In this document: piece after piece, positions 9,710 to 18,455 of the stretch
How positions within the stretch are numbered: position 1 is the stretch's first letter
Layout of the letters: each line of letters starts with the position of its first letter
Source: Streptomyces xanthii
GTDB taxonomy: Bacteria > Actinomycetota > Actinomycetes > Streptomycetales > Streptomycetaceae
Direction of reading: 5' to 3'
Length of the DNA: 64,000 nucleotides
Assembly (NCBI RefSeq): GCF_014621695.1
Contig: NZ_CP061281.1
Coordinates: 3,224,001 to 3,288,000 of the forward strand
Position numbers and translations under genes: made by a program
Notes under the pieces: generated by a model
What the model was told of the DNA's origin: nothing
What the model saw: the letters and a program-made list of their open reading frames with translations, nothing else
The model's database searches: none

Positions 9710-10326
9710 CAGCGGTTGCCCTCCCGTGCGGCGGGGGTGGTGGCCCGCTCGGCCGCGTTCTTCCTGCGGGACAGGACGATCGCGCCGACGAGGGCGGCGA
9801 GGAGCAGGACGGAGAGCGCCTCGAAGGGCAGCACCCAGTGCCGGAACAGGACCGAGCCGGTCACCGCCGTGTCGCCCTGCACGGTGTCGAGGTCGATCCA
9901 CGTCGTGCGGAAGGCGTCGACGACGACCCAGACCAGGGCGGCGGCGGAGACGAGCGCGACGCCCAGGGCGACCGGGCGGTTCGGGCCGTCCGCGTCCGGC
10001 GAGCGGCCGATGGGCGCCCGCGTCAGCATCAGTCCGAACAGGAGGAGGACGACGACGGAACCGACGTAGATGAGGACCTGCACCCACGCGATGAACTCGG
10101 CGGTGAGCAGGAGGTACTCGACGGCGAGGCCGCCCAGGGTGACGATCAGCCACAGGGCCGCGTGCACGAGCTGCTTCGTGGTGACGGTGACGATCGCGGC
10201 GCCGAAGGTGACCAGGCCGACGAGCAGGAACGCGATCTCGACGCCGGTCGGGGAGAGGAACCCGTGCGCGGTCCCGGTCGCGGCCGGGGTGATCGCGGGT
10301 GCGCTGATCGCGGCGGCGGTGATCAT
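9709..10326 (-). CDS. nuoJ: NADH-quinone oxidoreductase subunit J, second cluster
   Basis: 205 residues with five predicted transmembrane helices, typical of NuoJ/ND6. The family region [21 protein letters not shown], which contains the pi-bulge helix, is present near residues 81-102. ATG 10326 overlaps the nuoI stop by four bases (ATGA). It connects the quinone-site subunits to the antiporter chain in complex I. Nothing unusual apart from the short hydrophilic end shared by other subunits in this cluster. Confidence 0.95.
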   Translation of the reverse strand: MITAAAISAPAITPAATGTAHGFLSPTGVEIAFLLVGLVTFGAAIVTVTTKQLVHAALWLIVTLGGLAVEYLLLTAEFIAWVQVLIYVGSVVVLLLFGLMLTRAPIGRSPDADGPNRPVALGVALVSAAALVWVVVDAFRTTWIDLDTVQGDTAVTGSVLFRHWVLPFEALSVLLLAALVGAIVLSRRKNAAERATTPAAREGNR

Positions 10327-10940
10327 GCGGGCTCCTTTCCGGGTCCGTCAGTGGGCCCGTCGGTGGGGCCGTCAGTGGAGTGGTCGGGGGCGGCCTGCTC
10401 GGCCTCCGCCTGCTGGGCCGCGGCGAGCTTCTCGGCCGTCTTGCGGGCCGCCGCGATCTCCTTGGGCTCCTCGGCGGCCGGGTCGAGCGCGGGCGGGGCC
10501 GGGACCGTCCACATCCACTCGCGGAGCTTGTCCCGCTCGTGAGTGAGCTCGCGGATGTCCGTCTCGGCGTACTCGAACTCCGGCGACCAGAACAGCGCGT
10601 CGAAGGGGCACACCTCGATGCAGATACCGCAGTACATGCAGAGGGAGAAGTCGATGGCGAACCGGTCGAGGACGTTGCGGCTGCGCTCGCGGCCGCCCGG
10701 GGCGGCCGGCGGCACCGTCTCCTTGTGGGAGTCGATGTAGATGCACCAGTCGGGGCACTCACGGGCGCAGAGCATGCAGACCGTGCAGTTCTCCTCGAAC
10801 AGGCCGATCACGCCGCGCGTACGGGGCGGGAGTTCGGGCTGGACGTCCGGGTACTGCTCGGTGACGGTCTTGCGCGTCATCGTGCGCAGGGTGACGGCGA
10901 GGCCCTTGGCCAGGCCCGATCCCGGGAACTTCGCGGACAT
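10323..10940 (-). CDS. nuoI: NADH-quinone oxidoreductase subunit I, second cluster
   Basis: A 205-residue ferredoxin-like subunit with two complete [4Fe-4S] motifs: [12 protein letters not shown] (near residues 52-63) and [12 protein letters not shown] (near 96-107), the ligands of clusters N6a and N6b that pass electrons towards NuoB. The last 60 residues are low-complexity and end in a run of three TDGP units, which is not part of the usual fold. ATG 10940 overlaps the nuoH stop by one base. Presence of intact clusters implies that the second complex is meant to carry electrons, not only protons. Confidence 0.95.
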   Translation of the reverse strand: MSAKFPGSGLAKGLAVTLRTMTRKTVTEQYPDVQPELPPRTRGVIGLFEENCTVCMLCARECPDWCIYIDSHKETVPPAAPGGRERSRNVLDRFAIDFSLCMYCGICIEVCPFDALFWSPEFEYAETDIRELTHERDKLREWMWTVPAPPALDPAAEEPKEIAAARKTAEKLAAAQQAEAEQAAPDHSTDGPTDGPTDGPGKEPA

Positions 10941-11908
10941 CAGCTGATCGCCACCTTCACGATTCCGGTGAGCGCGATCTGCGCCAGGGCGAGCGGGACG
11001 AGGAGCGTCCAGGACAGCTTCTGGAGCTGGTCCTCACGCAGGCGGGGGTAGGTGACGCGCAGCCAGATCACGACGAAGGCCAGGATCGCGGTCTTGAGCA
11101 GGGTCCAGACCCAGCCGAGCCCGTCCGCGCCCCAGGGGCCGTGCCAGCCGCCCAGGAAGAGGACGGTGGTCAGGCCGCACAGGACGACGATGCCCGCGTA
11201 CTCGGCGAGCAGGAACAGGGCGAAGCGCAGGCCCGTGTACTCGGTGTACGCGCCAAAGATGATCTCGGAGTCGGCGACCGGCATGTCGAAGGGCGGGCGC
11301 TGCAGTTCGGCGAGGCCCGCGACGAAGAAGACGAGCGCGCCGACGATCTGCCAGGGCAGCCACCACCACTCGAACGCGTCGAGGATGCCGGGCAGCGACA
11401 CCGTGCCCGCCGCCATCGCGACCGACGCGGCGGCGAGCAGCATCGGGAGTTCGTACGCGAGGAGCTGGGCGGCGGTGCGCAGACCGCCGAGGAGGGAGAA
11501 CTTGTTGGCGCTGGCCCAGCCCGCCATCAGCGAGCCGAGCACGCCGACGCCCATCACCGCGAGCACGAAGAAGATGCCCGCGTCGACGACCTGGCCGACC
11601 GCGCCGTCGGCGGGGCCGACCGGGATCGCGAGCAGGACGAGGAGGTACGGGAGCAGGGCGACGGCGGGGGCGAGCTGGAAGACGCGGCGGTCGGCCTCGG
11701 CCGGGACCACGTCCTCCTTCTGCGCGAACTTGACGCCGTCGGCGACCAGCTGGGCCCAGCCGTGGAAGCCGCCCGCGTACATCGGGCCCAGGCGGCCCTG
11801 CATGTGGGCCATGACCTTGTGCTCGGTCTGGCCCACGACCAGGGGGAGCACGAGGAAGGCCACGAAGACGACGACGAGCCGCAGGGCTACGTCGAGCGCG
11901 TCGTTCAC
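10940..11908 (-). CDS. nuoH: NADH-quinone oxidoreductase subunit H, second cluster
   Basis: 322 residues, about eight transmembrane helices, with the quinone-channel signatures of NuoH/ND1: the NH2-terminal [47 protein letters not shown] and the downstream Glu-rich helix. GTG 11908 overlaps the nuoC stop as GTGA. NuoH forms the quinone chamber with NuoB and NuoD; its presence without a nuoD in the same cluster is one of the puzzles of this locus. The other NuoH of the window (464 residues) has a long tail that this one lacks. Confidence 0.95.
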   Translation of the reverse strand: MNDALDVALRLVVVFVAFLVLPLVVGQTEHKVMAHMQGRLGPMYAGGFHGWAQLVADGVKFAQKEDVVPAEADRRVFQLAPAVALLPYLLVLLAIPVGPADGAVGQVVDAGIFFVLAVMGVGVLGSLMAGWASANKFSLLGGLRTAAQLLAYELPMLLAAASVAMAAGTVSLPGILDAFEWWWLPWQIVGALVFFVAGLAELQRPPFDMPVADSEIIFGAYTEYTGLRFALFLLAEYAGIVVLCGLTTVLFLGGWHGPWGADGLGWVWTLLKTAILAFVVIWLRVTYPRLREDQLQKLSWTLLVPLALAQIALTGIVKVAIS

Positions 11909-13329
11909 CGTGTACCTCCTTCGGGGCGCTCGGGATTCTCGGGGCTGTCGGGGCCTTCGGGGGTGCCGGGGCCTTCGGGGCCTTCGGGGGTGCCGGGGCC
12001 TTCGGGGGCGCCGGGGCTTTCAGAACCTTCCGGGCTGTCGGCCTGGGTCCGATCGGGCTCGGGCTCAGCCACGGGGGCGGGCTCGGCCTCGGGCACAGCC
12101 ACGGATGCGGGCTCGTTCTCGGCCTCAGGCTCGGGCGCGGGCCCGGACTCGTCCTCAGGCGCGGACACGGGCCCGGACGCGGACTCGGCCTCAGGCGCAG
12201 GCTCGGCCTCAGGCTCGCCGGGCGTTTTCGGCGCGGCCGGGGGCGTCGGTTCGTCGAAGGCCGGGCGGGCGTGGTGCCAGGGGGCATCGCTCGGGCGGGA
12301 CTTGGCGGGGGCCTGTGCCGGTGTCCCGGACTCGGCGGCGCCGGGCGTGCCGTCCGATGAAGGGGCCTCCGGCGCCGGAGTGCCGCCTTGCCCACCCTCC
12401 TCCGAGCTCTCGGCACCCTCGGTGCTCCGGGCCGGAGCCGGGCGCTGCGAAGCCGAGCCCTCCGATACCGAGCGGGCACGCCGGGCAGGGCGAGGGGCCG
12501 GCTCGGCACCCTCCGCACCGGCACCCGCGGCACCCGGAGCCGCCGTCTGGCTCGCCGAGCCCTCGCTCGCCGAGCGCGTACGCCGCGCAGGGCGAGGGGC
12601 CGGCTCGGCACCCTCCGCACCGGCACCCGCGGCACCCGGAACCGCCGTCTGGCTCGCCGAGCCCTCGCTCGCGGAGCGGGCGCGGCGGGCCGGGCGTTCT
12701 CCGGCGGCACCCGCGCCGGCGGCGCGCCCCACGCCCCGGGCCGGGCGGGCCGGCGCGGGCGGGAGCTGGCCCTTCATGGGGCCCCAGTCGTTGGGGTCGG
12801 GCACGCCGGGCGGGAGCATCTGGCGGCGCTTGGGGCCCCCGTGCTCGGACTCCCCCGGCTCCTTCGCTCCCGGCCACGCCTTCGCGACGCGCGCCGCGAG
12901 CACGAAGTCCTTGCGCAGCGGGTGCCCCTCGAAACCGTCGGGCAGCAGCAGCGGGACGAGGTGCGGGTGGCCGGTGAAGTCGACGCCGAACATCTCGTGC
13001 GTCTCACGCTCGTGCCAGGCAGCCCCGGCGTACACGCCGACGGCGGACGGCAGCACCGGCGCCGCGTGCGGCACGGTCGTGCGCAGCAGCAGACGCCGTA
13101 CGGAACCGGGGGCGACGGCCGCGACGTGGGCGCAGACGCGGAAGCCGGTCTCCGGTTCGTCGACCGCGCTCAGCCAGTCGAAATAGGTGCAGCCCAGGGT
13201 CGTGCGGGCCGTCTCCAGGGCGGTGAGCCAGGTGGCGGCGGGGACGTCGACCGTGAGCAGGTCGTACGCCTCCTCGACGATGGCGTCGGCGCCGAAGAGC
13301 TCCTCGACGGGGCTCGGCAGCCAGCTCAT
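11905..13329 (-). CDS. nuoC: NADH-quinone oxidoreductase subunit C with long disordered repeat tail
   Basis: Residues 1-165 are a recognisable NuoC (30-kDa) domain with the signature [13 protein letters not shown] followed by [23 protein letters not shown]. The remaining roughly 290 residues are low-complexity: a basic Pro/Arg/Ala part with a 34-residue unit (beginning [15 protein letters not shown]) repeated about 2.5 times, then a strongly acidic Pro/Glu stretch, and finally a [13 protein letters not shown] collagen-like end. The frame is uninterrupted over the repeats, arguing for coding. It is not a NuoCD fusion: no NuoD signature is present. ATG 13329 overlaps the nuoB stop (ATGA). In family members the domain docks on NuoB and NuoD. 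Confidence 0.9.
   Translation of the reverse strand: MSWLPSPVEELFGADAIVEEAYDLLTVDVPAATWLTALETARTTLGCTYFDWLSAVDEPETGFRVCAHVAAVAPGSVRRLLLRTTVPHAAPVLPSAVGVYAGAAWHERETHEMFGVDFTGHPHLVPLLLPDGFEGHPLRKDFVLAARVAKAWPGAKEPGESEHGGPKRRQMLPPGVPDPNDWGPMKGQLPPAPARPARGVGRAAGAGAAGERPARRARSASEGSASQTAVPGAAGAGAEGAEPAPRPARRTRSASEGSASQTAAPGAAGAGAEGAEPAPRPARRARSVSEGSASQRPAPARSTEGAESSEEGGQGGTPAPEAPSSDGTPGAAESGTPAQAPAKSRPSDAPWHHARPAFDEPTPPAAPKTPGEPEAEPAPEAESASGPVSAPEDESGPAPEPEAENEPASVAVPEAEPAPVAEPEPDRTQADSPEGSESPGAPEGPGTPEGPEGPGTPEGPDSPENPERPEGGTR
12460..12704. repeat. 102-bp in-frame tandem repeat inside nuoC (second cluster)
   Basis: Two copies, beginning at 12501 and 12603, are nearly identical over about 90 bp, with a partial third copy upstream from about 12460. 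The period of 102 bp is a multiple of three and keeps the nuoC frame, producing a 34-residue protein repeat. Such a repeat is prone to slippage and copy-number change between strains. Confidence 0.88.
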
Positions 13330-13931
13330 CGGTCACCCCCGGACGGCGCGGGCGGCTGGACGAGACCGCTGCTCAGCGCGGCGGCGGAGGGCCGCCCGGC
13401 CGCGGCGTCGGCGGACGCGTAGCGCTCGCCGAGCGACTCCCGGGCGATCTTCTCCTGGAGCTTGAGGATGCCCTGGAGCAGCGCCTCGGGCCGGGGCGGG
13501 CAGCCGGGCACGTACACGTCGACGGGGATGATCTGGTCGACGCCCTTGGTCACCGAGTACGAGTCCCAGTACGGGCCGCCGCAGTTGGAGCAGGCGCCGA
13601 AGGAGATGACGTACTTCGGCTCGGGCATCTGCTCGTACAGGCGCTTCACGGCCGGGGCCATCTTGTCGGTCACGGTCCCGGAGACGACCATCAGGTCGGC
13701 CTGGCGCGGGCCCGGGGCGAACGGGATGACGCCGAGCCGGATGAAGTCGTGCCGGGCCATGGACGCGGCGATGAACTCGATGGCGCAGCAGGCGAGTCCG
13801 AAGTTGAAGACCCAGAGCGAGTAGCGGCGGCCCCAGTTGAGGACCACCTTCATCGGTTCGGGGGCGAGCCGCGACAGCACGCCGAGACGCTTCGGCTCCG
13901 GAAGGTCCACGGGTTCGGATGCGGGGGTCAC
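13326..13931 (-). CDS. nuoB: NADH-quinone oxidoreductase subunit B, second cluster
   Basis: 201 residues. All four N2 cluster ligands are visible: the adjacent Cys pair in [10 protein letters not shown], the Cys in GACSNCGG and the Cys in VPGCPPRPE, so the terminal [4Fe-4S] centre that reduces quinone should be present. I take GTG 13931 as start because it overlaps the nuoA stop as GTGA; GTG 13937, two codons longer, is the alternative. The Ala/Pro-rich end (last 30 residues) is longer than in NuoB of the full operon. Confidence 0.95.
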   Translation of the reverse strand: MTPASEPVDLPEPKRLGVLSRLAPEPMKVVLNWGRRYSLWVFNFGLACCAIEFIAASMARHDFIRLGVIPFAPGPRQADLMVVSGTVTDKMAPAVKRLYEQMPEPKYVISFGACSNCGGPYWDSYSVTKGVDQIIPVDVYVPGCPPRPEALLQGILKLQEKIARESLGERYASADAAAGRPSAAALSSGLVQPPAPSGGDR

Positions 13932-14311
13932 GTCCACGTCAGGACGCCCTTCTTGTATGCGTACAGCAGGCCCACGGCCAGGAAGCCGAGGAAGATGAAC
14001 ATCTCGACGAGGGTCGTCGCGCCGTATCCCGGTGCGGCGAAGACGGTCGCCCAGGGGAACAGGAAGATCGAGTCGACCGCGAAGATCACGTACAGGAACG
14101 CGTACACGTAGTACCGGACCTGGGTGTGGGCCCAGCCGTCGCCGACCGGGTCGACGCCGCACTCGTAGGTGAGGAGTTTCTCCGGGGTCGGCGCCACCGG
14201 CCGCAGCAGGCGGCCCGCGCCGAAGGCGACGGCGACGAACAGCACGCCGACGACGGCGAGCAGTCCGACCACCGAGTACGACCGGAAGTAGTCCACCGCG
14301 ATGACGGTCAC
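13928..14311 (-). CDS. nuoA: NADH-quinone oxidoreductase subunit A, second cluster
   Basis: 127 residues, three transmembrane helices, with the family motif [11 protein letters not shown] (near residues 48-58; the loop that contacts the quinone site) and the acidic DSIFLFPWA. First gene of the ten-gene cluster, so its promoter should lie in 14312-14557, which it shares divergently with the sensor kinase gene at 14558. That gap holds tandem direct repeats but no Rex-type operator of the sort found before the complete nuo operon. Confidence 0.95.
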   Translation of the reverse strand: MTVIAVDYFRSYSVVGLLAVVGVLFVAVAFGAGRLLRPVAPTPEKLLTYECGVDPVGDGWAHTQVRYYVYAFLYVIFAVDSIFLFPWATVFAAPGYGATTLVEMFIFLGFLAVGLLYAYKKGVLTWT

Positions 14312-14360
14312 GTCTCAGCGCCCCTCGCGTGTTCGTTGTGTTGGCTTCGCTGTGCTGGTT

Positions 14361-14406
14361 TCGTCGTGTTCGTCGTGTTCGACGATCTGTACGGACGATC
14401 TGTACG
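14361..14406. promoter_or_regulatory. Direct repeats in divergent nuoA / sensor-kinase promoter region
   Basis: GACGATCTGTACG occurs twice in immediate tandem (14381-14393 and 14394-14406), preceded by two copies of TCGTCGTGT-like sequence (14361-14380). The gap is less GC-rich than its surroundings. Tandem direct repeats are compatible with binding by a dimeric regulator such as the NarL-type response regulator at 18456, but that link is a guess. Confidence 0.4.
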
Positions 14407-14557
14407 CACGGGAGTCTAGGGCCTGTTAAAGGGAGGGTAAGCAGCCTGGTCCGAGGCGCGGACACGGGTCCACCGCGCGAGGTGGGGTTATCCCCCGTTC
14501 GTCCCGGGCGGTCCGCCTCATGGCGTCCGGTCACGCGCGCAGGGCACCCTTTCGGCT

Positions 14558-15769
14558 ATGACCGAGCCACTTGTCCCCCCAGTCGACACCCCCGGCGCCC
14601 CGCCGGCGCTGCCCCCGGCGCGCTTCGCGTACGACGGGCACACGTGGAAAGAGATCGCGTTCCTGCTGAGCAGCTTCCCGCTGGCCGTGTTCGGCTTCGT
14701 GTACGCGGTGACGATGCTGGCGCTCGGCGCCGGTCTCACCGTCACCGTGATCGGGCTGCCGCTGATCGCGGCCGGGCTGCGGGGCGCGCGGATGCTGGGG
14801 CGGGCGGAGCGGGCGCGGGCCCGGGCGCTGCTCGGGGTGCGGGTGGAGGAGCCGAGTCCGCTGCCGGTGCGGCGCGCGGGCGGCTTCTTCGGCTGGCTGT
14901 GGAACGGCCTGAAGGACCCGGTGGGCTGGCGCAGCGTCCTGTACGTGGTGATCCGGCTGCCCTGGGGCGTGCTGACGTTCGCGGTGACGCTGGTGGGCCT
15001 GTTCGTGCTGTGGCCGGTGCTGCCGTTCATCGCGCGGGGCCTGACCAACGCGGACCGGGCGATGGTGCGTGCCCTGCTCTCCCCCTCGGACGAGCTGGAG
15101 CGGCGCATCGCCGAACTGGAGTCCGACCGCGGGGTCGTCGTGGACACCGCCGCCGCCGACCTGCGGCGCATCGAACGGGACCTGCACGACGGGGCGCAGG
15201 CGCGGCTCGTCAACCTGGCGATGGGGCTCGGCCTGGCCAAGGAGAAGCTGGCGGAGGGGCAGGTCGACGACACCGTCGCCGCGATGGTCGACGAGGCGCA
15301 CGGCGAGGTGAAGCTGGCGCTCCAGGAGCTGCGCGACCTGGCCCGCGGGATCCATCCGGCGGTGCTGACCGACCGGGGCCTCGACGCCGCCCTCTCCTCC
15401 GTGGCCTCGCGCTGCACGGTGCCGGTGAAGGTGACCGTCGAACTGCCGGCCCGGCCCGCCGAGGCGATCGAGGGCATCGCGTACTTCACCGTCTCCGAGC
15501 TGCTCCAGAACATCAGCAAGCACAGCGGGGCGGCCCAGGCCTCGGTCGACGTGTGGCGGACCGAGGAGCGGCTGCTCATCCAGGTACGCGACGACGGGCG
15601 CGGCGGCGCGTCCGTCGACAAGGGCACGGGGATGGCCGGGCTCGCGGAGCGGCTCGGGGCGGTCGACGGGCTGTTCGTCGTGGACTCGCCGGAGGGCGCG
15701 GGCACGACGGTGACGGCGGAGCTGCCGTGGCGGGACCGGGAACCGGGCCCGGTCGCGCGCCAGAGGTAG
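14558..15769 (+). CDS. Sensor histidine kinase, NarL/DesK type (first of tandem pair)
   Basis: 403 residues. An N-terminal sensor domain holds four transmembrane helices in two pairs (about 35-75 and 125-160). A short coiled segment leads to the HisKA_3 dimerisation motif RRIERDLHDGAQARLV with the phospho-acceptor His near 210, then an HATPase with the N box ELLQNISKHS and a DDGRGG / GTGMAGL G-region. No response regulator is adjacent; the nearest is the LuxR-type regulator at 18456, 2.7 kb downstream on the same strand, which is the natural partner of this kinase class. It stands divergent to the second nuo cluster. Its catalytic core shares identical DNA blocks with the next gene. Confidence 0.93.
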   Translation: MTEPLVPPVDTPGAPPALPPARFAYDGHTWKEIAFLLSSFPLAVFGFVYAVTMLALGAGLTVTVIGLPLIAAGLRGARMLGRAERARARALLGVRVEEPSPLPVRRAGGFFGWLWNGLKDPVGWRSVLYVVIRLPWGVLTFAVTLVGLFVLWPVLPFIARGLTNADRAMVRALLSPSDELERRIAELESDRGVVVDTAAADLRRIERDLHDGAQARLVNLAMGLGLAKEKLAEGQVDDTVAAMVDEAHGEVKLALQELRDLARGIHPAVLTDRGLDAALSSVASRCTVPVKVTVELPARPAEAIEGIAYFTVSELLQNISKHSGAAQASVDVWRTEERLLIQVRDDGRGGASVDKGTGMAGLAERLGAVDGLFVVDSPEGAGTTVTAELPWRDREPGPVARQR

Positions 15770-15895
15770 GGAAAACCCCCGGTCGCAGACGCCGACCCGC
15801 CGGATGGTCCGGGACACGGCCGGCCGGGAGGCTGGAGCACAGGGCAGAACGGGAGCCGAGCGGGTTCGCCGAACGCGACGGAACGACAGAAACGG

Positions 15896-17290
15896 ATGAC
15901 GTCCATGGCCACGCAGCAGTACGGACACCGGGGCGAGTACTCGTACGCGTACGACGAGCGCGACGACCACGAGCACCGGGGCGGCGGGGGCGGGCCGCGG
16001 CGCGGGCTCGGGCGGCTGCCGGCCGGGCTGCGGGCGCCGATCGAGGGGCGGGCCTGGCGCGAGTTCGCCTACGTGCTGCTCAGCCTGCCGATCGCGATCG
16101 CCGGGTTCGTGTGGGCCGTGACCATGGTGTCGCTGGGCGCGGGGTTGCTCATCACGTTCATCGGGGTGCCGGTCCTCGCGGGCGCGCTCGCCGGGGCGCG
16201 CGGGTTCGGGGCGCTCGAACGGGTCCGGGCCCGGACCCTGCTCGGGGTCACGGTCGGCTCGCCCGAGCCGGTGCGGCCCCGCAAGAACGGGCCGATGGGG
16301 TGGATCGGGGCCGTCCTCAAGAGCGGGGTCTCCTGGCGGAGCCTGCTGTACGGGGTGCTGCACCTGCCGTGGGCGGTCTTCTCCTTCGGGGTGGCCGTGG
16401 CGTTCTGGACGACCGGCTGGACCCTGCTCACGTACCCCCTGTGGCAGTGGGTCTTCCCCATGTACGGCGGCCAGGGCGGCATCCAGCTCTACGGCGACGA
16501 GGCCCACTCCGTCTACCTGGACAACCCCTTCGAGATCACCGTCACCGCGCTGATCGGACTCGCCGTGACCCTTGTGACGCCCTGGGTGATCCGGGCGCTG
16601 ACGACGGTCGACCGGCTGGCGGTCGTCGGACTGCTCGGCCCGTCGCGGCTCCAGACCCGCGTCGTGGAACTGGAGTCCGACCGCGGAGTCGTCGTCGACA
16701 CCGCCGCCGCCGACCTGCGGCGCATCGAACGGGACCTGCACGACGGGGCGCAGGCGCGGCTCGTCGGGCTCGCCATGGATCTCGGGCTCGCGAAGGAGAA
16801 GCTCGCGGAGGACCCGGAGGCGGCGGCGCGGATGGTCTCCGACGCGCACGGCGAGGTGAAGACGGCGCTCCAGGAACTCCGTGACCTGGCCCGCGGCATC
16901 CACCCGGCGGTGCTCACCGACCGCGGCCTCGACGCCGCCCTCTCCTCCGTCGCCTCGCGCTGCACCGTGCCGGTGACGGTCGAGGTCGACCTCGCGGAGC
17001 GGCCCGCGCCGGCGATCGAGGGCATCGCGTACTTCACCGTCTCCGAGCTGCTCCAGAACATCAGCAAGCACAGCCGGGCCACGCGGGCGTCGGTGGACGT
17101 GTGGCGGGCCGGGGGGCGGCTCATGCTCCAGGTGTACGACAACGGGGTCGGCGGGGCGGAGGCCTCCGGCGGGAGCGGGCTGGCCGGGCTCCGTGACCGC
17201 ATCGAGGCGGTCGACGGAATCCTCCTGGTGAACTCGGCCCCCGGCGGTCCGACCCGTGTCACGGCGGAGCTGCCTTGGCGCCGAGCGTGA
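15896..17290 (+). CDS. Sensor histidine kinase, NarL/DesK type (second of tandem pair)
   Basis: 464 residues from ATG 15896 (ATG 15905 is an equally good alternative). A basic/acidic, Gly-rich N terminus is followed by the same four-helix sensor domain as in the preceding gene, but with a longer extracytoplasmic stretch near residues 185-212. HisKA_3 motif RRIERDLHDGAQARLV with His near 282; HATPase N box ELLQNISKHS and DNGVGGAE. Two stretches of 69 and 64 nt are identical to the upstream kinase (16697-16765 against 15143-15211; 17011-17074 against 15463-15526), much more conserved than the rest, suggesting duplication with later gene conversion. Both kinases probably signal to the regulator at 18456. 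Confidence 0.93.
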   Translation: MTSMATQQYGHRGEYSYAYDERDDHEHRGGGGGPRRGLGRLPAGLRAPIEGRAWREFAYVLLSLPIAIAGFVWAVTMVSLGAGLLITFIGVPVLAGALAGARGFGALERVRARTLLGVTVGSPEPVRPRKNGPMGWIGAVLKSGVSWRSLLYGVLHLPWAVFSFGVAVAFWTTGWTLLTYPLWQWVFPMYGGQGGIQLYGDEAHSVYLDNPFEITVTALIGLAVTLVTPWVIRALTTVDRLAVVGLLGPSRLQTRVVELESDRGVVVDTAAADLRRIERDLHDGAQARLVGLAMDLGLAKEKLAEDPEAAARMVSDAHGEVKTALQELRDLARGIHPAVLTDRGLDAALSSVASRCTVPVTVEVDLAERPAPAIEGIAYFTVSELLQNISKHSRATRASVDVWRAGGRLMLQVYDNGVGGAEASGGSGLAGLRDRIEAVDGILLVNSAPGGPTRVTAELPWRRA

Positions 17291-17608
17291 GCCTTGCGGC
17301 GGCGGGGGGTACGTCTGCGTGCGGGCCACCCCATCGCCGCCCGGCGCCGGGCGCCCGGCGCCCGCTCGATTTTGGGCGGGTTTGGGGGCGGGCGGTGGTG
17401 CTTGGGGGTGCCGGGCCGGGGACGTCTTAGGACGGCACCCCGGCTCCGGGGATGCACCCGGTCGCATCGACCTAGCCTTGGGCAGTCTGCCGCCTGGGGC
17501 GGCACGGGTGGGCAAGGCGGCACCCAGGTGCCGGGTGCGCGAATCGGTCGGCCTCAGCTGCGGGCGTCGGCGCCGTAGGGGCTGAGCATCGCCCCCGACT
17601 ACTGCGCC

Positions 17609-17644
17609 GTCGTGGCTGGTCGCGCAGTTCCCCGCGCCCCTGAA
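17609..17644. repeat. Dispersed palindromic element, single left arm
   Basis: Bases 17609-17644 match the left arm of the inverted-repeat elements at 33183-33299 and 41617-41752 (core GGTCGCGCAGTTCCCCGCGC). The right arm is missing or degraded, but a small hairpin (CACGC-TCC-GCGTG) follows, as in the complete copies, so this looks like a decayed member of the same family. Confidence 0.85.
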
Positions 17645-17786
17645 GACACGCTCCGCGTGCCCCAGGGGCCGTCGGTCGCACCCCGCGACGGAGCGCGCCC
17701 GCAGCGGAGCCGTACGTCGATACAGCCCCGCCCCGCGATGGACCCGTACCGCGTAACCGGGGGACGTACCGCCTGAGGCCCGGCGC

Positions 17787-17974
17787 GGGCCGACGTCCCC
17801 GGAGGGGGCAGGCGGGTGGGAAAGGGGTCGGGGCCAGGCGCGGCACGGCGTGGCTGCCCGAGGTTGCCGGCGGCCGGAAGCCGGGGCTGCCCCAAGGTGG
17901 GGGCGACCGGAACGCGTACCCAGGGAGACGCACTCCCCGAGGCCGGGCGCCGGGCCGACGTCCCCGGAGGGGGC
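17787..17974. repeat. 23-nt exact direct repeat within a longer near-duplicate
   Basis: An identical 23-nt sequence (it begins GGGCCGACGTCCCC) is found at 17787-17809 and 17952-17974. The flanks on both sides, including the G-rich tail after each copy, are also similar, so the duplicated unit is about 45 nt. No gene is disrupted. Confidence 0.8.
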
Positions 17975-18060
17975 GGGAGGGTGGGAGAAGGGGGCGGGCA
18001 ATAGGGCCGCGTGGACGGGCAGGGCGGCGCAGTCCCGTAGAAGCGGCGAAGGGCCCGGGA

Positions 18061-18265
18061 CCCGTCAGCCGGCTCGGAGCGGCGCCGGCCCCGTCAGCCG
18101 GCTCACCCCAGCCCGGGACCCGTCAGCCGGTACACCCCAGCGCGGGCCCCCTCGGCCCGGGACCCGTCAGCCGGCTCACCCAGCGCGGGACCCTCGGCCC
18201 GGGCCCCGTCAGCCGGTTCACCCAGCGCGGGAGCCTCGGCGCGGGCCCCGTCAGTCGGCTCGGGT
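18061..18265. repeat. Six-copy CCCGTCAGCCGG minisatellite
   Basis: CCCGTCAGCCGG or a one-base variant starts at 18061, 18090, 18119, 18163, 18205 and 18247. The period is 29, 29, 44, 42 and 42 nt; the longer units share the segment CACCCAGCGCGGGA. The array ends about 190 nt before the response regulator start, so copy number could affect its promoter spacing. Confidence 0.85.
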
Positions 18266-18455
18266 CGGCGGCGGACCGGGCGGCCGGCTCGCATCAGTGC
18301 CGGCCCGGTCGGGTCGCCCCCCGCTCCCAGGAAGCCGGGTCACCCCACCCGCCCCGGGCCAAATGTCGCGGTGGGCCACGCCGGGGCGTAGGGGCTGTAA
18401 TGCTGGACCCCGTCAGGGACGACAGGCGGGGGGACAGAGAATCGTGGAGGTCAGG

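Larger units (their letters stand above)
17291..18455. other. 1.2-kb gene-free, repeat-rich region between kinase and regulator
   Basis: I find no convincing gene here: open frames on both strands are low-complexity, lack ribosome-binding sites and have no recognisable fold. The stretch begins with a CCCGGCGCC-type hairpin near 17340-17365 that may terminate the kinase transcript, then contains one arm of the dispersed palindromic element (17609-17644), a 23-nt exact direct repeat (17787-17809 and 17952-17974) inside a longer near-duplicate, and a six-copy CCCGTCAGCCGG repeat array (18061-18260). A -10-like TGTAAT lies at 18396-18401, about 55 nt before the regulator start. Confidence 0.7.

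Noticed and set aside
11905..13329. NuoCD fusion
   Set aside because: Length near 474 residues suggested a fusion, but the C-terminal part has no NuoD signature and is repetitive low-complexity sequence.
18061..18265. CRISPR array
   Set aside because: Repeats are only 12 nt, spacing is irregular (29-44 nt), spacers are themselves similar to each other, and no cas gene is near.
17816..18455. Long N-terminal extension of the response regulator
   Set aside because: The frame is open back to 17850, but it runs through the minisatellite with Pro/Arg/Gly-rich translation, and GTG 18456 has a good ribosome-binding site right before the receiver domain.
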